A DNA stretch of 23,094 nt. Source: Trebonia sp035294225 (GTDB lineage Bacteria; Actinomycetota; Actinomycetes; Streptosporangiales; Streptosporangiaceae). The translations under genes were made by a program, and so were the position numbers. The notes beneath the pieces are model-generated. The model was given only the letters and a program-made list of their open reading frames with translations. It ran no database searches and had not been told where the DNA came from. Positions 1 through 7,692 of this stretch are shown here, in pieces. The stretch is taken from assembly GCA_035294225.1 (NCBI GenBank), contig DATGLH010000105.1, positions 1 through 23,094 on the forward strand. Reading direction: 5' to 3'. The stretch's first letter is position 1. Each line of letters starts with the position of its first letter.

Positions 1-1144
1 CATCGGGCGCGAGGACCAGCGGCAGGCCGCCGTCGTCCGTCACCCGGACCTCCAGCGCCCTCTCCCCGTAGCCGAGGCTGACCACGGCGCGGGCCCCGCC
101 GCCAGCGTGCTTGACCACGTTGGTGAGTGCCTCCTGGACGATCCGGTACGCCGACAGGTCGACGCCCGCGGGCACCGCGCGGACCCGCCCGGACCGCTCG
201 AGGCTGACCTCTACGCCCGCGCCGCGGGTGCGCTGGACGAGCCGGCCGAGATCGTCAAGCCCCGGAGCGGGCGCCAGCGGCGCGGCCTGGGGCCGTTCCG
301 GCGCGGGCGGCGCGTCCTGCTGCCTGAGCACCCCGAGCATCCGGCGCATCTCCTCCAGCGCGTCCCTGCTCGTGGCCTGGATCGCGCCGAGGGCCTCCCG
401 CGCGCTGGCCGGGCTCGCGTCGATCACGTACTGTCCGTAGCCCGCCTGCACCGCGATCACGCTCATGCTGTGCGCCACGACGTCGTGCAGCTCCCTGGCG
501 ATCCGCAGCCGCTCCTCGGCGACCGCGCTGCTCGCCGCCTCGTGCTGTAGCATCTGCGCGTACAGGCGGCGCTGGCGTACCGAGTAGCCGGTCATCCAGG
601 CGATGATCAGCGCGAACACCACGACCACGTAGACGCCGCCGCCGCGGTCTTCCGGGATCTGATGGGCGCGGGCGAGCACCACCATCGCCAGGATCACGGC
701 GAGGGCGAACGTGAGCGCGGCAATGCCGGTCTGCTTGCTGCCGGCGACGGTCACGGTATACAGCACGTAGGCCGCCGCCAGGAACGCCAGCGGCGGCGCG
801 ACAGGGCCGGCCGCGCTTGAGACCACGGCCATCGTGATCAGCGCGCAGAACGCCGGCACGGGCTGGCGGCGGCGCAGCCCGACCGAGAAGAAGGCCACGA
901 CGGCCAGCAGAAAGCGGGACGGCAGCGCCGCCAGGCTCACGAGGGCGTCGGCCGCGGCGGCGAACAGGACCGCCAGCCCGGTGATCGCACCGACCATGAA
1001 GTCGATCGCGATCCAGTGCCCGGGCCGCATGCGCTTGGTCAGCGGCGGCCGGGGCGGCCGCCCCGGCCGCCCCGCGGATCCCAGGTCCGGTGGCCCGGGC
1101 CGGTACGACGGCAGCGGACGGGGCTCGTAGCGCGGGTACGACAT
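1..1144 (-). CDS. Sensor histidine kinase, NarL/LiaS-DesK type (3' end outside window)
   Basis: A membrane sensor kinase that would autophosphorylate on His and pass phosphate to a response regulator, probably encoded just past the window edge. The 381 visible residues start with a Pro/Tyr/Arg-rich cytoplasmic tail (about 1-45). About five or six hydrophobic helices follow (about 48-190). The HisKA_3 H-box RIARELHDVVAHSM has its phosphoacceptor at about His220. The N-box YRIVQEALTNVVKHA then begins the HATPase domain, which the window cuts before the G-boxes. The ATG at 1144 is chosen because the reading becomes ordinary kinase sequence there, but I see no strong ribosome site. The frame stays open upstream (other Met at 1201 and 1213), so the N-terminus is uncertain. 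It has its own direction-matched neighbour, the qcr operon, upstream but is separated from it by a hairpin terminator. The stimulus cannot be inferred. Confidence 0.85.
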   Translation of the reverse strand, partial: MSYPRYEPRPLPSYRPGPPDLGSAGRPGRPPRPPLTKRMRPGHWIAIDFMVGAITGLAVLFAAAADALVSLAALPSRFLLAVVAFFSVGLRRRQPVPAFCALITMAVVSSAAGPVAPPLAFLAAAYVLYTVTVAGSKQTGIAALTFALAVILAMVVLARAHQIPEDRGGGVYVVVVFALIIAWMTGYSVRQRRLYAQMLQHEAASSAVAEERLRIARELHDVVAHSMSVIAVQAGYGQYVIDASPASAREALGAIQATSRDALEEMRRMLGVLRQQDAPPAPERPQAAPLAPAPGLDDLGRLVQRTRGAGVEVSLERSGRVRAVPAGVDLSAYRIVQEALTNVVKHAGGGARAVVSLGYGERALEVRVTDDGGLPLVLAPD

Positions 1145-1266
1145 GTCGCGTGCAGAGACCACGGACAATACCGTAGCCGTAGGCCGCCCGCGCCGCCTCA
1201 TCCCGGCGGCCATCATCCCGCAGGCGTATCCGGGCCGCCTGCCACCCGTGCGGCCGCGGCCGGCCC

Positions 1267-1337
1267 GCTCGCGGCCGGCCCTGCTGTAGCCGGCCTGCTC
1301 GCGACCGCCCTGCTCGCGGCCGGCCCTGCTGTAGCCG
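1267..1337. repeat. Direct repeat, 26 bp twice, 45-bp period
   Basis: The 26-bp unit beginning GCTCGCGGCCGGCCCTGCTG occurs at 1267-1292 and exactly again at 1312-1337, with a degenerate partial copy (about 1297-1314) between them. It lies between the histidine kinase start and the terminator of the qcr operon. The whole gap 1145-1437 holds only this repeat and the hairpin. I see no gene in it. Confidence 0.75.
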
Positions 1338-1368
1338 CTGTAGCCGCCAGGGCATCCCGCGCAAGCCA

Positions 1369-1403
1369 AGCGCCCCGGTGCCTGGTCCAGGCACCGGGGC
1401 GCT
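1369..1403 (-). terminator. Strong hairpin terminator after qcrB
   Basis: A perfect 17-bp inverted repeat (arms 1369-1385 and 1387-1403) with almost no loop lies 34 bp past the qcrB stop. There is no T-run, which is normal for actinobacterial terminators. It separates the respiratory operon from the histidine kinase gene read in the same direction. Confidence 0.85.
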
Positions 1404-1437
1404 CAGAACCCCGCCGGGCGCGGGGGAGCGGTCCCGC

Positions 1438-3147
1438 TCAGTGTTCCTCGCGGGGCCCGGACTCCACCCGGGCGGCGCCGGCACCGCCGCCGACAGCCGC
1501 GTGCTCGCCCCCCTCGACGGCGTGCCCGTTGCCGTGCCCGTTGCCGTGCGCCTCGGGAACCACGGTCTCGGTGAACGCGCGGTTGGCGACCCCGCGAGCC
1601 CAGCCCTTGACGCCGCGCGAGCCCGGCGCGGGCACCCCGTTCTCGTCCGGCTGGTTCGGGGCCGGCAGGGCGGCGGGCACCTTCTTCGAGTCGACCACAC
1701 CGCGCTCCTCGTCCGTCAGCGGCCGGGACTCCTCGATGAACTCGCCCGATGGCAGCTGCCGGATGATCCCGATCTCCACGCCGTGAGTGAGCAGTTCCGC
1801 ATCCCTGCGCTGTAGGCCCAGGCATATCCGTTTCGTCACGAAGTATGCCCCGATGGGCACCACGATGATCGCGATCCGGGCGATCCAGGTGATCGTGTAC
1901 AGCGGGATCTGGAAGTTGTAGGCGATGACGTCGTTCGCGCCCTCGGCCCACAGGATGCCGTAGAAGCAGATCGCCGCCACGCCCGTCCCGGTGCGCACCG
2001 GCGCGTTGCGCGGCCGGTCGTTGATGTGGTGCTCCGACTTGTCGCCGGTGGCCCACTGCTCGAAGAACGGCCACAGGGCCGCGCCGGTGAAGATGATCCC
2101 CAGCGGCACCGCGAACGGGATGAGCACCGACAGCGACAGCGTGTGCCCGAGGAAGTTGATCTCCCAGGCGGGCATGATGCGCAGCGCGCCTTCGAGCAGG
2201 CCCATGTACCAGTCCGGCTGGGACGCCGAGGAGATCGCCAGCGGCGTGTACGGGCCGTACAGCCAGATCGGGTTGATCTGCGCGAACGTGGCGAGCACGA
2301 CCAGGGCGCCGAAGATGAAGAAGAACCACGCCTGCCCCTTGAGCAGGAAGTACGGCCAGAACGGCTGGCCGGTCACGTTCTTTTCGGTGTTCCCCTTGCC
2401 CGGCATCTGGGTGTGCTTCTGGTGGAACATGATGAACAGGTGCGCGGTCACCAGCGCCAGGATCAGCCCCGGGATCAGCAGCACGTGGATGATGTACATC
2501 CGCGGCACGATCGAGGTGCCCGGGTACGGCCCGCCGAACAGGAAGAACGCCAGGTACGTGCCCACGATCGGGATGCCTTGCAGCACGCCCTCGAAGATCC
2601 GCAGCCCGGCGCCGGACAGCTGGTCGTCCGGCAGCGAGTACCCGAACAGGCCCTCCAGCATGCCCAGGGTGAACAGCACGATGCCGATCAGCCAGTTGAC
2701 CTCGCGCGGCTTGCGGTAGGCGCCGGTGAAGAACACCCGCAGCATGTGCGCGGTGATCGCGACCATGAACAGGTCGGCCGCCCAGTGGTGGATCTGCCTG
2801 ATCAGCAGGCCGCCGCGGATGTCGAAGGAGATCCGCAGCGTGGACTCATACGCCTGCGACATCGTGATGCCGTCGAGCTTGGCGTACGAGCCGTGGTAGA
2901 CCACGTCGCCCATCGACGGCACGAAGAACAGCGCCAGCCAGGTCCCGGTGAGCAGCAAGATCACGAAGGACCACAGCGCGATCTCGCCCAGCATGAACGA
3001 CCAGTGGTCGGGGAAGACCTTGCGCATCAGGACCCGGACGCCGCGCGCGCCGTGGAACCTGTCGTCCAGCCAGCCCCCGGCGCCGCGCAGCCGGGAGGGG
3101 ATTCGCACCGTGTCGTCGCTTCGGCGAGGTATTACGTCCTGGCTCAT
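1438..3147 (-). CDS. qcrB: Cytochrome bc1 complex cytochrome b subunit
   Basis: Diheme membrane subunit of the actinobacterial menaquinol:cytochrome c reductase, which forms a supercomplex with the aa3 oxidase. The 569 residues carry the N-terminal cytochrome b domain with heme ligands His120/His134 (spacing 14) and His221/His236 (spacing 15, as in b6-type proteins). The Qo-site motif reads PDWY (311-314), the actinobacterial form of PEWY. About eight or nine membrane helices lie between 50 and 440. After about 445 there is a long hydrophilic tail, ending in a Gly/His-rich stretch (HGNGHGNGH, 534-542). The ATG overlaps the qcrA stop by four bases (ATGA), so translation is probably coupled. 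It is last in ctaE-qcrC-qcrA-qcrB and is followed by the 1369-1403 terminator. The identification is secure; only the function of the tail is unknown. Confidence 0.97.
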   Translation of the reverse strand: MSQDVIPRRSDDTVRIPSRLRGAGGWLDDRFHGARGVRVLMRKVFPDHWSFMLGEIALWSFVILLLTGTWLALFFVPSMGDVVYHGSYAKLDGITMSQAYESTLRISFDIRGGLLIRQIHHWAADLFMVAITAHMLRVFFTGAYRKPREVNWLIGIVLFTLGMLEGLFGYSLPDDQLSGAGLRIFEGVLQGIPIVGTYLAFFLFGGPYPGTSIVPRMYIIHVLLIPGLILALVTAHLFIMFHQKHTQMPGKGNTEKNVTGQPFWPYFLLKGQAWFFFIFGALVVLATFAQINPIWLYGPYTPLAISSASQPDWYMGLLEGALRIMPAWEINFLGHTLSLSVLIPFAVPLGIIFTGAALWPFFEQWATGDKSEHHINDRPRNAPVRTGTGVAAICFYGILWAEGANDVIAYNFQIPLYTITWIARIAIIVVPIGAYFVTKRICLGLQRRDAELLTHGVEIGIIRQLPSGEFIEESRPLTDEERGVVDSKKVPAALPAPNQPDENGVPAPGSRGVKGWARGVANRAFTETVVPEAHGNGHGNGHAVEGGEHAAVGGGAGAARVESGPREEH

Positions 3148-4241
3148 CCGCGCTCCCAGAAGCTCGGGCCTACAGGCTGCGTGAAGTCACTGGCCGCCAC
3201 CAGGTACCCGTCGGAGTCAACCGTCATCGGCAGCTGCGGCAGCGGGCGCGCGGCCGGGCCGAAGATCACGTTGGCCCCGTGCGCCGCGTCGAAGGTCGAC
3301 TGGTGGCACGGGCACAGGATGTGATGCGTGGTCTGCTCGTACAGCGCGACCGGGCAGCCGACGTGCGTGCAGATCTTGGAGTAGGCCACGATGTTGTCGA
3401 CCGTCCAGTTCATGCCGTAAAGCTGCGTGCTGCCGTTGTAGACGGTCGGGATGTCCAGCTCGCCGGGCGCGAACTTGATCAGGATCACCCCGGCCTTGGC
3501 GAGCGCGTCCAGGTTGTCCTGGTAGCCCTCGGGGATCACGGTGATCATCTCGCCGGGCGTGCTGATGTCGGCGGGCCGCAGCGGCCGGTTCCCGCCATAG
3601 GTGACCATCCGCAGGCCCTTGCGCCACACGGTGTGCCGGAGCGACGTGCCGGGCAGCGGCCCGAGGTCGCGCAGCAGCACGAGCGGCGCCAGCGCCAGCG
3701 GCGCGGTGGCGAGAAGCATCGTGCGCCGCAGCAGCGGCCGCCTGGTGACCTGGCTGACCGCCGCGCCCTTGGCGAAGAACTGCTCGAACTTGGCCCGGTC
3801 CTCCTTCGGGGAGCGCATGTCGTGCCGGTGCTCGACGGTCTCGATGTTCGGCGTCAGGTGCCGGACCCACAAGATGCTGCCGGTCCCGAGCGCCAGCAGC
3901 GCGATCGCCAGCGACAGGCCCAGCGCGAGGTTGGACCGGAATGTCGCGTCGACCACGTTCGCGCCATGCGGCAGCCTGCCGCCGCCAACCTCCAGCCCGA
4001 CGTAGGCCGCGATGAACCCGCAGCCGGCGAGGGCGGCGAGCACGAAGAGAGCGGCGATGACCCTCTCGTACCGCTTCGCGCGGACCATGTTCTCCGGGTT
4101 GACGGGCAGCAGCGCCACCGCGTCGGGCGGTTCGCTGCCCGCGGGCGCGCCGGCCACCCGGTCAAGTGCGGCAGGTGCCGAGGACGGGGTTCCGATCACC
4201 CGGCGCGGGCCGCTCGGCTCCTCAGTCTCGTTCTCGCTCAT
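3144..4241 (-). CDS. qcrA: Cytochrome bc1 complex Rieske iron-sulfur subunit
   Basis: Carries the 2Fe-2S cluster that takes the first electron from menaquinol at the Qo site and hands it to the diheme cytochrome c QcrC. The 365 residues begin with a polar cytoplasmic segment, then three hydrophobic helices (about 61-83, 103-124 and 170-191). This is the actinobacterial arrangement, with more anchors than the single helix of mitochondrial Rieske proteins. The cluster motifs are CTHVGC (291-296) and CPCH (310-313). Ligands are predicted as Cys291, His293, Cys310 and His313, with Cys296-Cys312 as the disulfide. Start and stop overlap qcrC and qcrB by four bases each, indicating tight co-translation. 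Nothing is missing or unusual. Confidence 0.97.
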   Translation of the reverse strand: MSENETEEPSGPRRVIGTPSSAPAALDRVAGAPAGSEPPDAVALLPVNPENMVRAKRYERVIAALFVLAALAGCGFIAAYVGLEVGGGRLPHGANVVDATFRSNLALGLSLAIALLALGTGSILWVRHLTPNIETVEHRHDMRSPKEDRAKFEQFFAKGAAVSQVTRRPLLRRTMLLATAPLALAPLVLLRDLGPLPGTSLRHTVWRKGLRMVTYGGNRPLRPADISTPGEMITVIPEGYQDNLDALAKAGVILIKFAPGELDIPTVYNGSTQLYGMNWTVDNIVAYSKICTHVGCPVALYEQTTHHILCPCHQSTFDAAHGANVIFGPAARPLPQLPMTVDSDGYLVAASDFTQPVGPSFWERG

Positions 4242-5053
4242 TCCTGCTCCGTCTCAATCCGCTTGTCCCGCCGCTTGGCCGTAAGCCACATGGCGATGAG
4301 CACGAGGAAACCAAGGCCGCCGAGCCAGGCGACAAGCCCCTCGGTGGTGGTGCCGGTGCGGCCGAGTGACAGGCCGCCCGGGTTGGGCTCATTCCGCGTG
4401 CTGATGATGTAGGCGATGATGTCGCGCTTCTCGGCGGGGGTGATCGTCCCGTCGCCGAAGACCGGCATGGCCTCGGGGCCGGTCAGCATCGCCGTGTAGA
4501 TCTGGGTGGGCGTCGAGGCGGTCAGCGGCGGCGCGTACTTCCCGTAGGTCAGCGCGCCGCCGGCGCCGGCGAACCCGTGGCACTGGGCGCAGTTGGTGCT
4601 GAACAGCTGCTCGCCGAGCGCGGTGTCCGCGCCCGCGGGGTTCACCTGCGCCGGGGTCGGGATGGCCGGGCCGCCGCCGAGCGAGGCGACGTAGGCGGCG
4701 ATGTCGTAGATCTGCTGCTGCGTGAAGTCCGACGGCTTACGCGGCATCTCGGCGCCGATTTCCTTGGCGGGCATCCGGCCGGTCGACATCTGGAAGTAGA
4801 CGGCCGCCGCGCCGGCGCCGATGAGCGACGGCGCCTGCGAGGTGCCCTGGGCGTCGAGCCCGTGGCATGACGAGCAGCTGGCGACGAACAGCGCCTTGCC
4901 CTGCTGGATCTGCGTGGCGGTCTGGGCGGGCGCCGCGGCCGACGCGCCGCCGCCGGACAGCGTGCCGTAGAGCACGCCGGCCACGACGAGGCCGCCGGCG
5001 ACCGCCGCGTAACCAGCGGCCGGGTGCCTGCGCCTGGCGATGATCGAGCTCAC
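4238..5053 (-). CDS. qcrC: Cytochrome bc1 complex diheme cytochrome c subunit
   Basis: Membrane-tethered diheme cytochrome c that passes electrons from the Rieske centre to the CuA site of the aa3 oxidase, replacing a soluble cytochrome c. The 271 residues have an N-terminal signal-anchor-like hydrophobic segment (about 12-32) and heme motif CSSCH (60-64) with likely axial Met94 (GRMP). A second heme motif CAQCH (155-159) has likely axial Met196 (EAMP). A C-terminal helix (about 238-259) is followed by basic residues. The gene lies 15 bp after ctaE and overlaps qcrA by four bases. Length and motif order match actinobacterial QcrC. Confidence 0.97.
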   Translation of the reverse strand: MSSIIARRRHPAAGYAAVAGGLVVAGVLYGTLSGGGASAAAPAQTATQIQQGKALFVASCSSCHGLDAQGTSQAPSLIGAGAAAVYFQMSTGRMPAKEIGAEMPRKPSDFTQQQIYDIAAYVASLGGGPAIPTPAQVNPAGADTALGEQLFSTNCAQCHGFAGAGGALTYGKYAPPLTASTPTQIYTAMLTGPEAMPVFGDGTITPAEKRDIIAYIISTRNEPNPGGLSLGRTGTTTEGLVAWLGGLGFLVLIAMWLTAKRRDKRIETEQE

Positions 5054-5068
5054 TCGGTGTCCCCTGGG

Positions 5069-5725
5069 TTAATGGATGAGGTAGATGGTGGTGAACAGGC
5101 CGATCCACACGACGTCGACGAAGTGCCAGTAGTAGGACACGACGATCGCGCTGATCTGCTGTTCCCTGGTGAAACGCCGGGCGGCGTAGGTGCGTCCGAG
5201 CAGGAAGAGGAACGCGAACAGACCGCCGGTCACGTGCAGGAAGTGGAACCCGGTGGTCAGGTAGAACACCGAGCCGTAATTGCTCGACGAGAGGGTCACG
5301 CCCTGCGCGGTGACCAGGTCGTGGTACTCGTAGGCCTGCCCGAGGATGAAGTAAAGGCCCATGATGAAGGACAGCACGTACCACTCGCGCAGTCCCCATT
5401 GCATGAAGTTGAAGATCGACCTGGTACGCCTGATCTGGCCCCGCTCGACCGCGAACACCCCCATCTGGCAGGTGACACTGGAGGCCACGAGCACGATCGT
5501 GTTCGCGCTCGCGAGCGGCAGGTCGAGGTGAGCGCCGGGCCACGGCAGGCCCTGCCCCTTATCTACCGAACGGATCGTGAAGTACATCGCGAACAGCGCA
5601 GCAAAGAACATCAGCTCGCTGGACAGCCAGATGATGGTGCCCACGCTGACGAGGTTCGGTCTGCTGGCAGGGGTGCGCGGTACCGGTGCCGTCTCGGTCA
5701 CGGATGTCGTCGCCACGAACGCCAT
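5069..5725 (-). CDS. ctaE: Cytochrome c oxidase subunit III
   Basis: Membrane subunit III of the aa3-type terminal oxidase, first gene of the ctaE-qcrCAB operon. The 218-residue product has about five hydrophobic helices, the short actinobacterial form without the first two helices of mitochondrial subunit III. Visible family signatures are the acidic residue in SSELMFF (Glu37), GFHFLHVTGG (about 159-168) and the terminal YYWHFVDVVWIGLF (about 198-211). The oxidase subunits I and II are not in this window, as in other actinomycetes. The ATG at 5725 has no obvious ribosome site and sits about 255 bp from the divergent receiver-like gene, with a tandem repeat array between them. Confidence 0.96.
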   Translation of the reverse strand: MAFVATTSVTETAPVPRTPASRPNLVSVGTIIWLSSELMFFAALFAMYFTIRSVDKGQGLPWPGAHLDLPLASANTIVLVASSVTCQMGVFAVERGQIRRTRSIFNFMQWGLREWYVLSFIMGLYFILGQAYEYHDLVTAQGVTLSSSNYGSVFYLTTGFHFLHVTGGLFAFLFLLGRTYAARRFTREQQISAIVVSYYWHFVDVVWIGLFTTIYLIH

Positions 5726-5794
5726 TATTACGACACCACGTAGGGGATGTGCACCCGACCCCCCGACTTGGGGCTATTTTCCTGGGAGGCTGCC

Positions 5795-5890
5795 TCCTGG
5801 CATGGGGCCTCGCGTTTCCCCGGGGACCCTCCTGGCATGGGGCCTCCCGTTTCCCCGGGGACCCTCCTGGCATGGGGGCTCCCGCCCCCG
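5795..5890. repeat. Tandem repeat, 35-bp period, about 2.7 copies
   Basis: Units begin at 5795, 5830 and 5865 with TCCTGGCATGGGG. Units 1 and 2 are nearly identical and end in TTTCCCCGGGGACC; unit 3 diverges after GGGGGCTCCC. The array fills the divergent promoter gap between ctaE (-) and the receiver-like gene (+). The 17-nt core CTGGCATGGGGGCTCCC of unit 3 recurs exactly near 16039 in another divergent gap. Confidence 0.9.
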
Positions 5891-5896
5891 TATACT
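5891..5896 (+). promoter_or_regulatory. Candidate -10 box TATACT upstream of receiver-like gene
   Basis: A TATACT hexamer directly follows the tandem repeat array and faces the receiver-like gene, which would give a leader of about 78 nt. No good -35 is visible 17 bp upstream. A competing box, TAGGAT at 5967-5972, ends eight bases before the ATG and would give a nearly leaderless transcript. Confidence 0.4.
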
Positions 5897-5980
5897 TCCC
5901 GGCACTCCTGGCCGGCCTGCTGCGCGCGGCCTTCGGACCGTTCCCTCCCCGGCGGCCGGCGGCCAGTAGGATGCAGAGCC

Positions 5981-6364
5981 ATGAAGGTCGTTGTGTACAG
6001 TCATGACGCCGACACGCGCGCGGAGATGAAGCTCGCGATCGGCCGCCGTCCGGCCCCTGACGTGCCGGAAGCCGAGATCGTCGAGGTCGCGACCGCGCCC
6101 GCCCTGTTCCGGCTGCTCGACGCCGGCGACGTGGACGTCATGGTGCTCGACGGCGAGGCGCAGCCGGCCGGGGGCATGGGCGTCAGCCGTCAGGCCAAGG
6201 ACGAGATCTACAACTGTCCTCCCGTGCTGCTGGTTATCGGCCGCGCCGATGACCGCTGGCTGGCCACCTGGTCGCGCGCGGACGCGGTCGTCAGCCATCC
6301 GATCGACGCCGTGGCGCTGGCCAGGGAGCTGGCCGCGCTCATGCGGTCCAGGGCCGCCGCGTAG
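5981..6364 (+). CDS. Stand-alone receiver-like (CheY-fold) protein
   Basis: A 127-residue protein consisting only of a response-regulator receiver fold, with no output domain. It has acidic residues after strand 1 (YSHDAD, Asp9/Asp11) and a phosphoacceptor-like Asp57 in VMVLDG. The conserved Lys-Pro at the end of strand 5 is replaced by His-Pro (SHPID, 106-107), and the usual Thr/Ser after strand 4 is Gly87. It is therefore probably an atypical receiver that may not be phosphorylated in the standard way. From memory, near-identical proteins (GGMGVCRQIKDEI, WSRADAVV) occur in the same place in Streptomyces. The ATG at 5981 is chosen because conserved sequence begins there; the frame stays open upstream to 5747 only through repeats. 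It ends eight bases before trpD and is probably cotranscribed with it. Partner unknown. Confidence 0.85.
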   Translation: MKVVVYSHDADTRAEMKLAIGRRPAPDVPEAEIVEVATAPALFRLLDAGDVDVMVLDGEAQPAGGMGVSRQAKDEIYNCPPVLLVIGRADDRWLATWSRADAVVSHPIDAVALARELAALMRSRAAA

Positions 6365-6372
6365 GTGCCGCG

Positions 6373-7464
6373 ATGGACACGCTGACCTGGCCCGCGCTGA
6401 TCCGCGCGCTCATCCAGGGCGAATCGCTGCATGCCGATGCGACCGAGTGGGCGATGAACGAGATCATGGACGGGGCGGCCTCCCCGGCGCAGATCGCCGG
6501 CTTCGGCGTGGCGCTGCGGGCCAAGGGGGAGACGGCCGAGGAGATGTCCGGGCTGGCCGCCGCCATGCTGGCGCACGCGACGCCGGTCAAGATCGCCGGC
6601 CCGGTCACCGACCTGGTCGGGACCGGCGGCGACGGGGCGCACACGGTGAACGTGTCCACGATGGCGACGATCGTCGCTGCGGCGGCCGGCGCCCGGATGG
6701 TCAAGCACGGGAACCGGGCCGCGTCGTCGGCCTGCGGCGCGGCGGACGTGCTTGAGGCGCTCGGCGTGGTGATCGACCTGCCGCCTGCCGCGACCGAGAC
6801 CCTGTTCGCCGAGCTCGGCGTGGCCTTTCTCTTCGCGCCCCTGTACCACCCGGCGCTGCGGCACGCGGGTCCGGTGCGGCGTGACCTCGGCGTGCCCACG
6901 GCGTTCAACTACCTGGGACCGCTGACCAACCCGGCGCGGCCCACCTCGCTCGCCGTCGGCGTCGCCGACCCGCGGATGGGCCCGGTGCTCGCCGGGGTGC
7001 TCGCCGGCCGCGGCGACTCGGCGATCGTGTTCCACGGCGAGGGCCTGGACGAGCTCACCACCACCGGCCCGTCGTCGGTGTGGATCGTCGCCGACGGCGC
7101 CGTCGTACCGGCGGCCTTCGACCCCGCGTCGCTCGGCCTGCCCCGCGCCTCGCTCGCCGACCTGCGCGGCGGCGACGTGGCGCATAACGCCGCCGTGGTG
7201 CGCGCGGTCCTGTCCGGCGAGCGAGGCCCGGTCCGCGACATCGTAACCCTCAACGCCGCCGCCGCCCTGGCCGCCGCCGAGGGCCTTTCCTTCGCCGCGG
7301 ATGCCCCGGCCGCCGCGGACGCCCCGGCCGCCGCGGACGCTCTGGCCAAGGCGCTCACCCTCGGCCTCGCCCGCGCCGCCGAGGCCATCGACTCCGGCGC
7401 CGCGGCGGCCCTGCTCGCCCGCTGGGCCGAAGCCAGCCAGCGGCTGGCCGCCTCCGCCGCCTAG
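6373..7464 (+). CDS. trpD: Anthranilate phosphoribosyltransferase
   Basis: Transfers phosphoribose from PRPP to anthranilate, the second step of tryptophan synthesis, in the cytoplasm. The 363 residues show an N-terminal helical region, the PRPP loop GTGGDG (83-88), the anthranilate-site motif KHGNRAASSACG (111-122), RRDLGVPTAFNYLGPLTNP (169-187) and the metal-binding Asp-Glu pair in GLDELT (about 226-227). Near the C-terminus an 18-bp sequence is repeated three times in frame (7293-7346), adding an Ala/Asp/Pro-rich loop (about 308-326). It stands apart from the other trp genes, next to the respiratory operon. It probably shares a transcript with the receiver-like gene eight bases upstream. 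Confidence 0.96.
   Translation: MDTLTWPALIRALIQGESLHADATEWAMNEIMDGAASPAQIAGFGVALRAKGETAEEMSGLAAAMLAHATPVKIAGPVTDLVGTGGDGAHTVNVSTMATIVAAAAGARMVKHGNRAASSACGAADVLEALGVVIDLPPAATETLFAELGVAFLFAPLYHPALRHAGPVRRDLGVPTAFNYLGPLTNPARPTSLAVGVADPRMGPVLAGVLAGRGDSAIVFHGEGLDELTTTGPSSVWIVADGAVVPAAFDPASLGLPRASLADLRGGDVAHNAAVVRAVLSGERGPVRDIVTLNAAAALAAAEGLSFAADAPAAADAPAAADALAKALTLGLARAAEAIDSGAAAALLARWAEASQRLAASAA
7293..7346 (+). repeat. In-frame 18-bp tandem repeat, three copies, inside trpD
   Basis: Units at 7293-7310, 7311-7328 and 7329-7346 differ by one to a few bases and encode a repeated Ala-Ala-Asp-Ala-Pro-Ala-type hexapeptide. It lies between the catalytic core and the C-terminal helices of TrpD. Confidence 0.9.
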
Positions 7465-7499
7465 CCGCCTGGCCCGCCTCCGCCGCCTGGCCCGCCTCC
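7464..7499. repeat. 18-bp tandem repeat at the trpD stop
   Basis: GCCGCCTGGCCCGCCTCC occurs exactly twice (7464-7481 and 7482-7499). The first copy begins at the last base of the trpD stop codon. The remaining sequence to 7692 holds only the next repeat pair. Confidence 0.85.
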
Positions 7500-7547
7500 G
7501 CCCGCCCCCGCTGACCGGCCCCGCGGGGCAGCCCGCGCCCCGGGTCG

Positions 7548-7602
7548 TTCGGGGGCTGTGGCCCACCGCCCCACTCTTTCGGGGGTTGTGGCCCACCGCC
7601 CC
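7548..7602. repeat. 30-bp-period repeat between convergent genes, possible terminator
   Basis: A 25-bp unit starting TTCGGGGG and ending GTGGCCCACCGCCCC occurs at 7548-7572 and, with one mismatch, at 7578-7602. Each unit can fold GGGG with CCCC around an inner GTGG/CCAC, so the pair could terminate trpD (+) and the Lrp gene (-) from both sides. No gene is visible in 7465-7692. Confidence 0.65.
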
Positions 7603-7692
7603 GGTCCCGGACGCGGACCTCGGACAGGAATGAGGTCGAAAGCCTCACCCCGCGCAGCCTCACCCCGGCGGGCCGACGGCGTGGCGGGCGCG

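Noticed and set aside
1145..1365. Upstream extension of the kinase reading as a Gly/Tyr/Arg-rich repeat peptide
   Set aside because: The frame is open, but there is no good start or ribosome site and the repeat-derived sequence looks non-coding; kept only as a start-site doubt.
255..1700. Long minus-strand frame of 481 codons across the kinase and the end of qcrB
   Set aside because: Arg/Ala-rich with no recognisable domain; it is out of frame with the clear kinase and qcrB readings.
2026..3324. Plus-strand frame of 432 codons opposite qcrB
   Set aside because: Antisense shadow of a certain gene; composition is Arg/Gln/Glu/Asp-rich as expected from the complement.
5763..5782. Terminator-like stem CCCC-GACTT-GGGG followed by CTATTTT
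   Set aside because: The stem is only four pairs and no plus-strand gene ends there; too weak to call.
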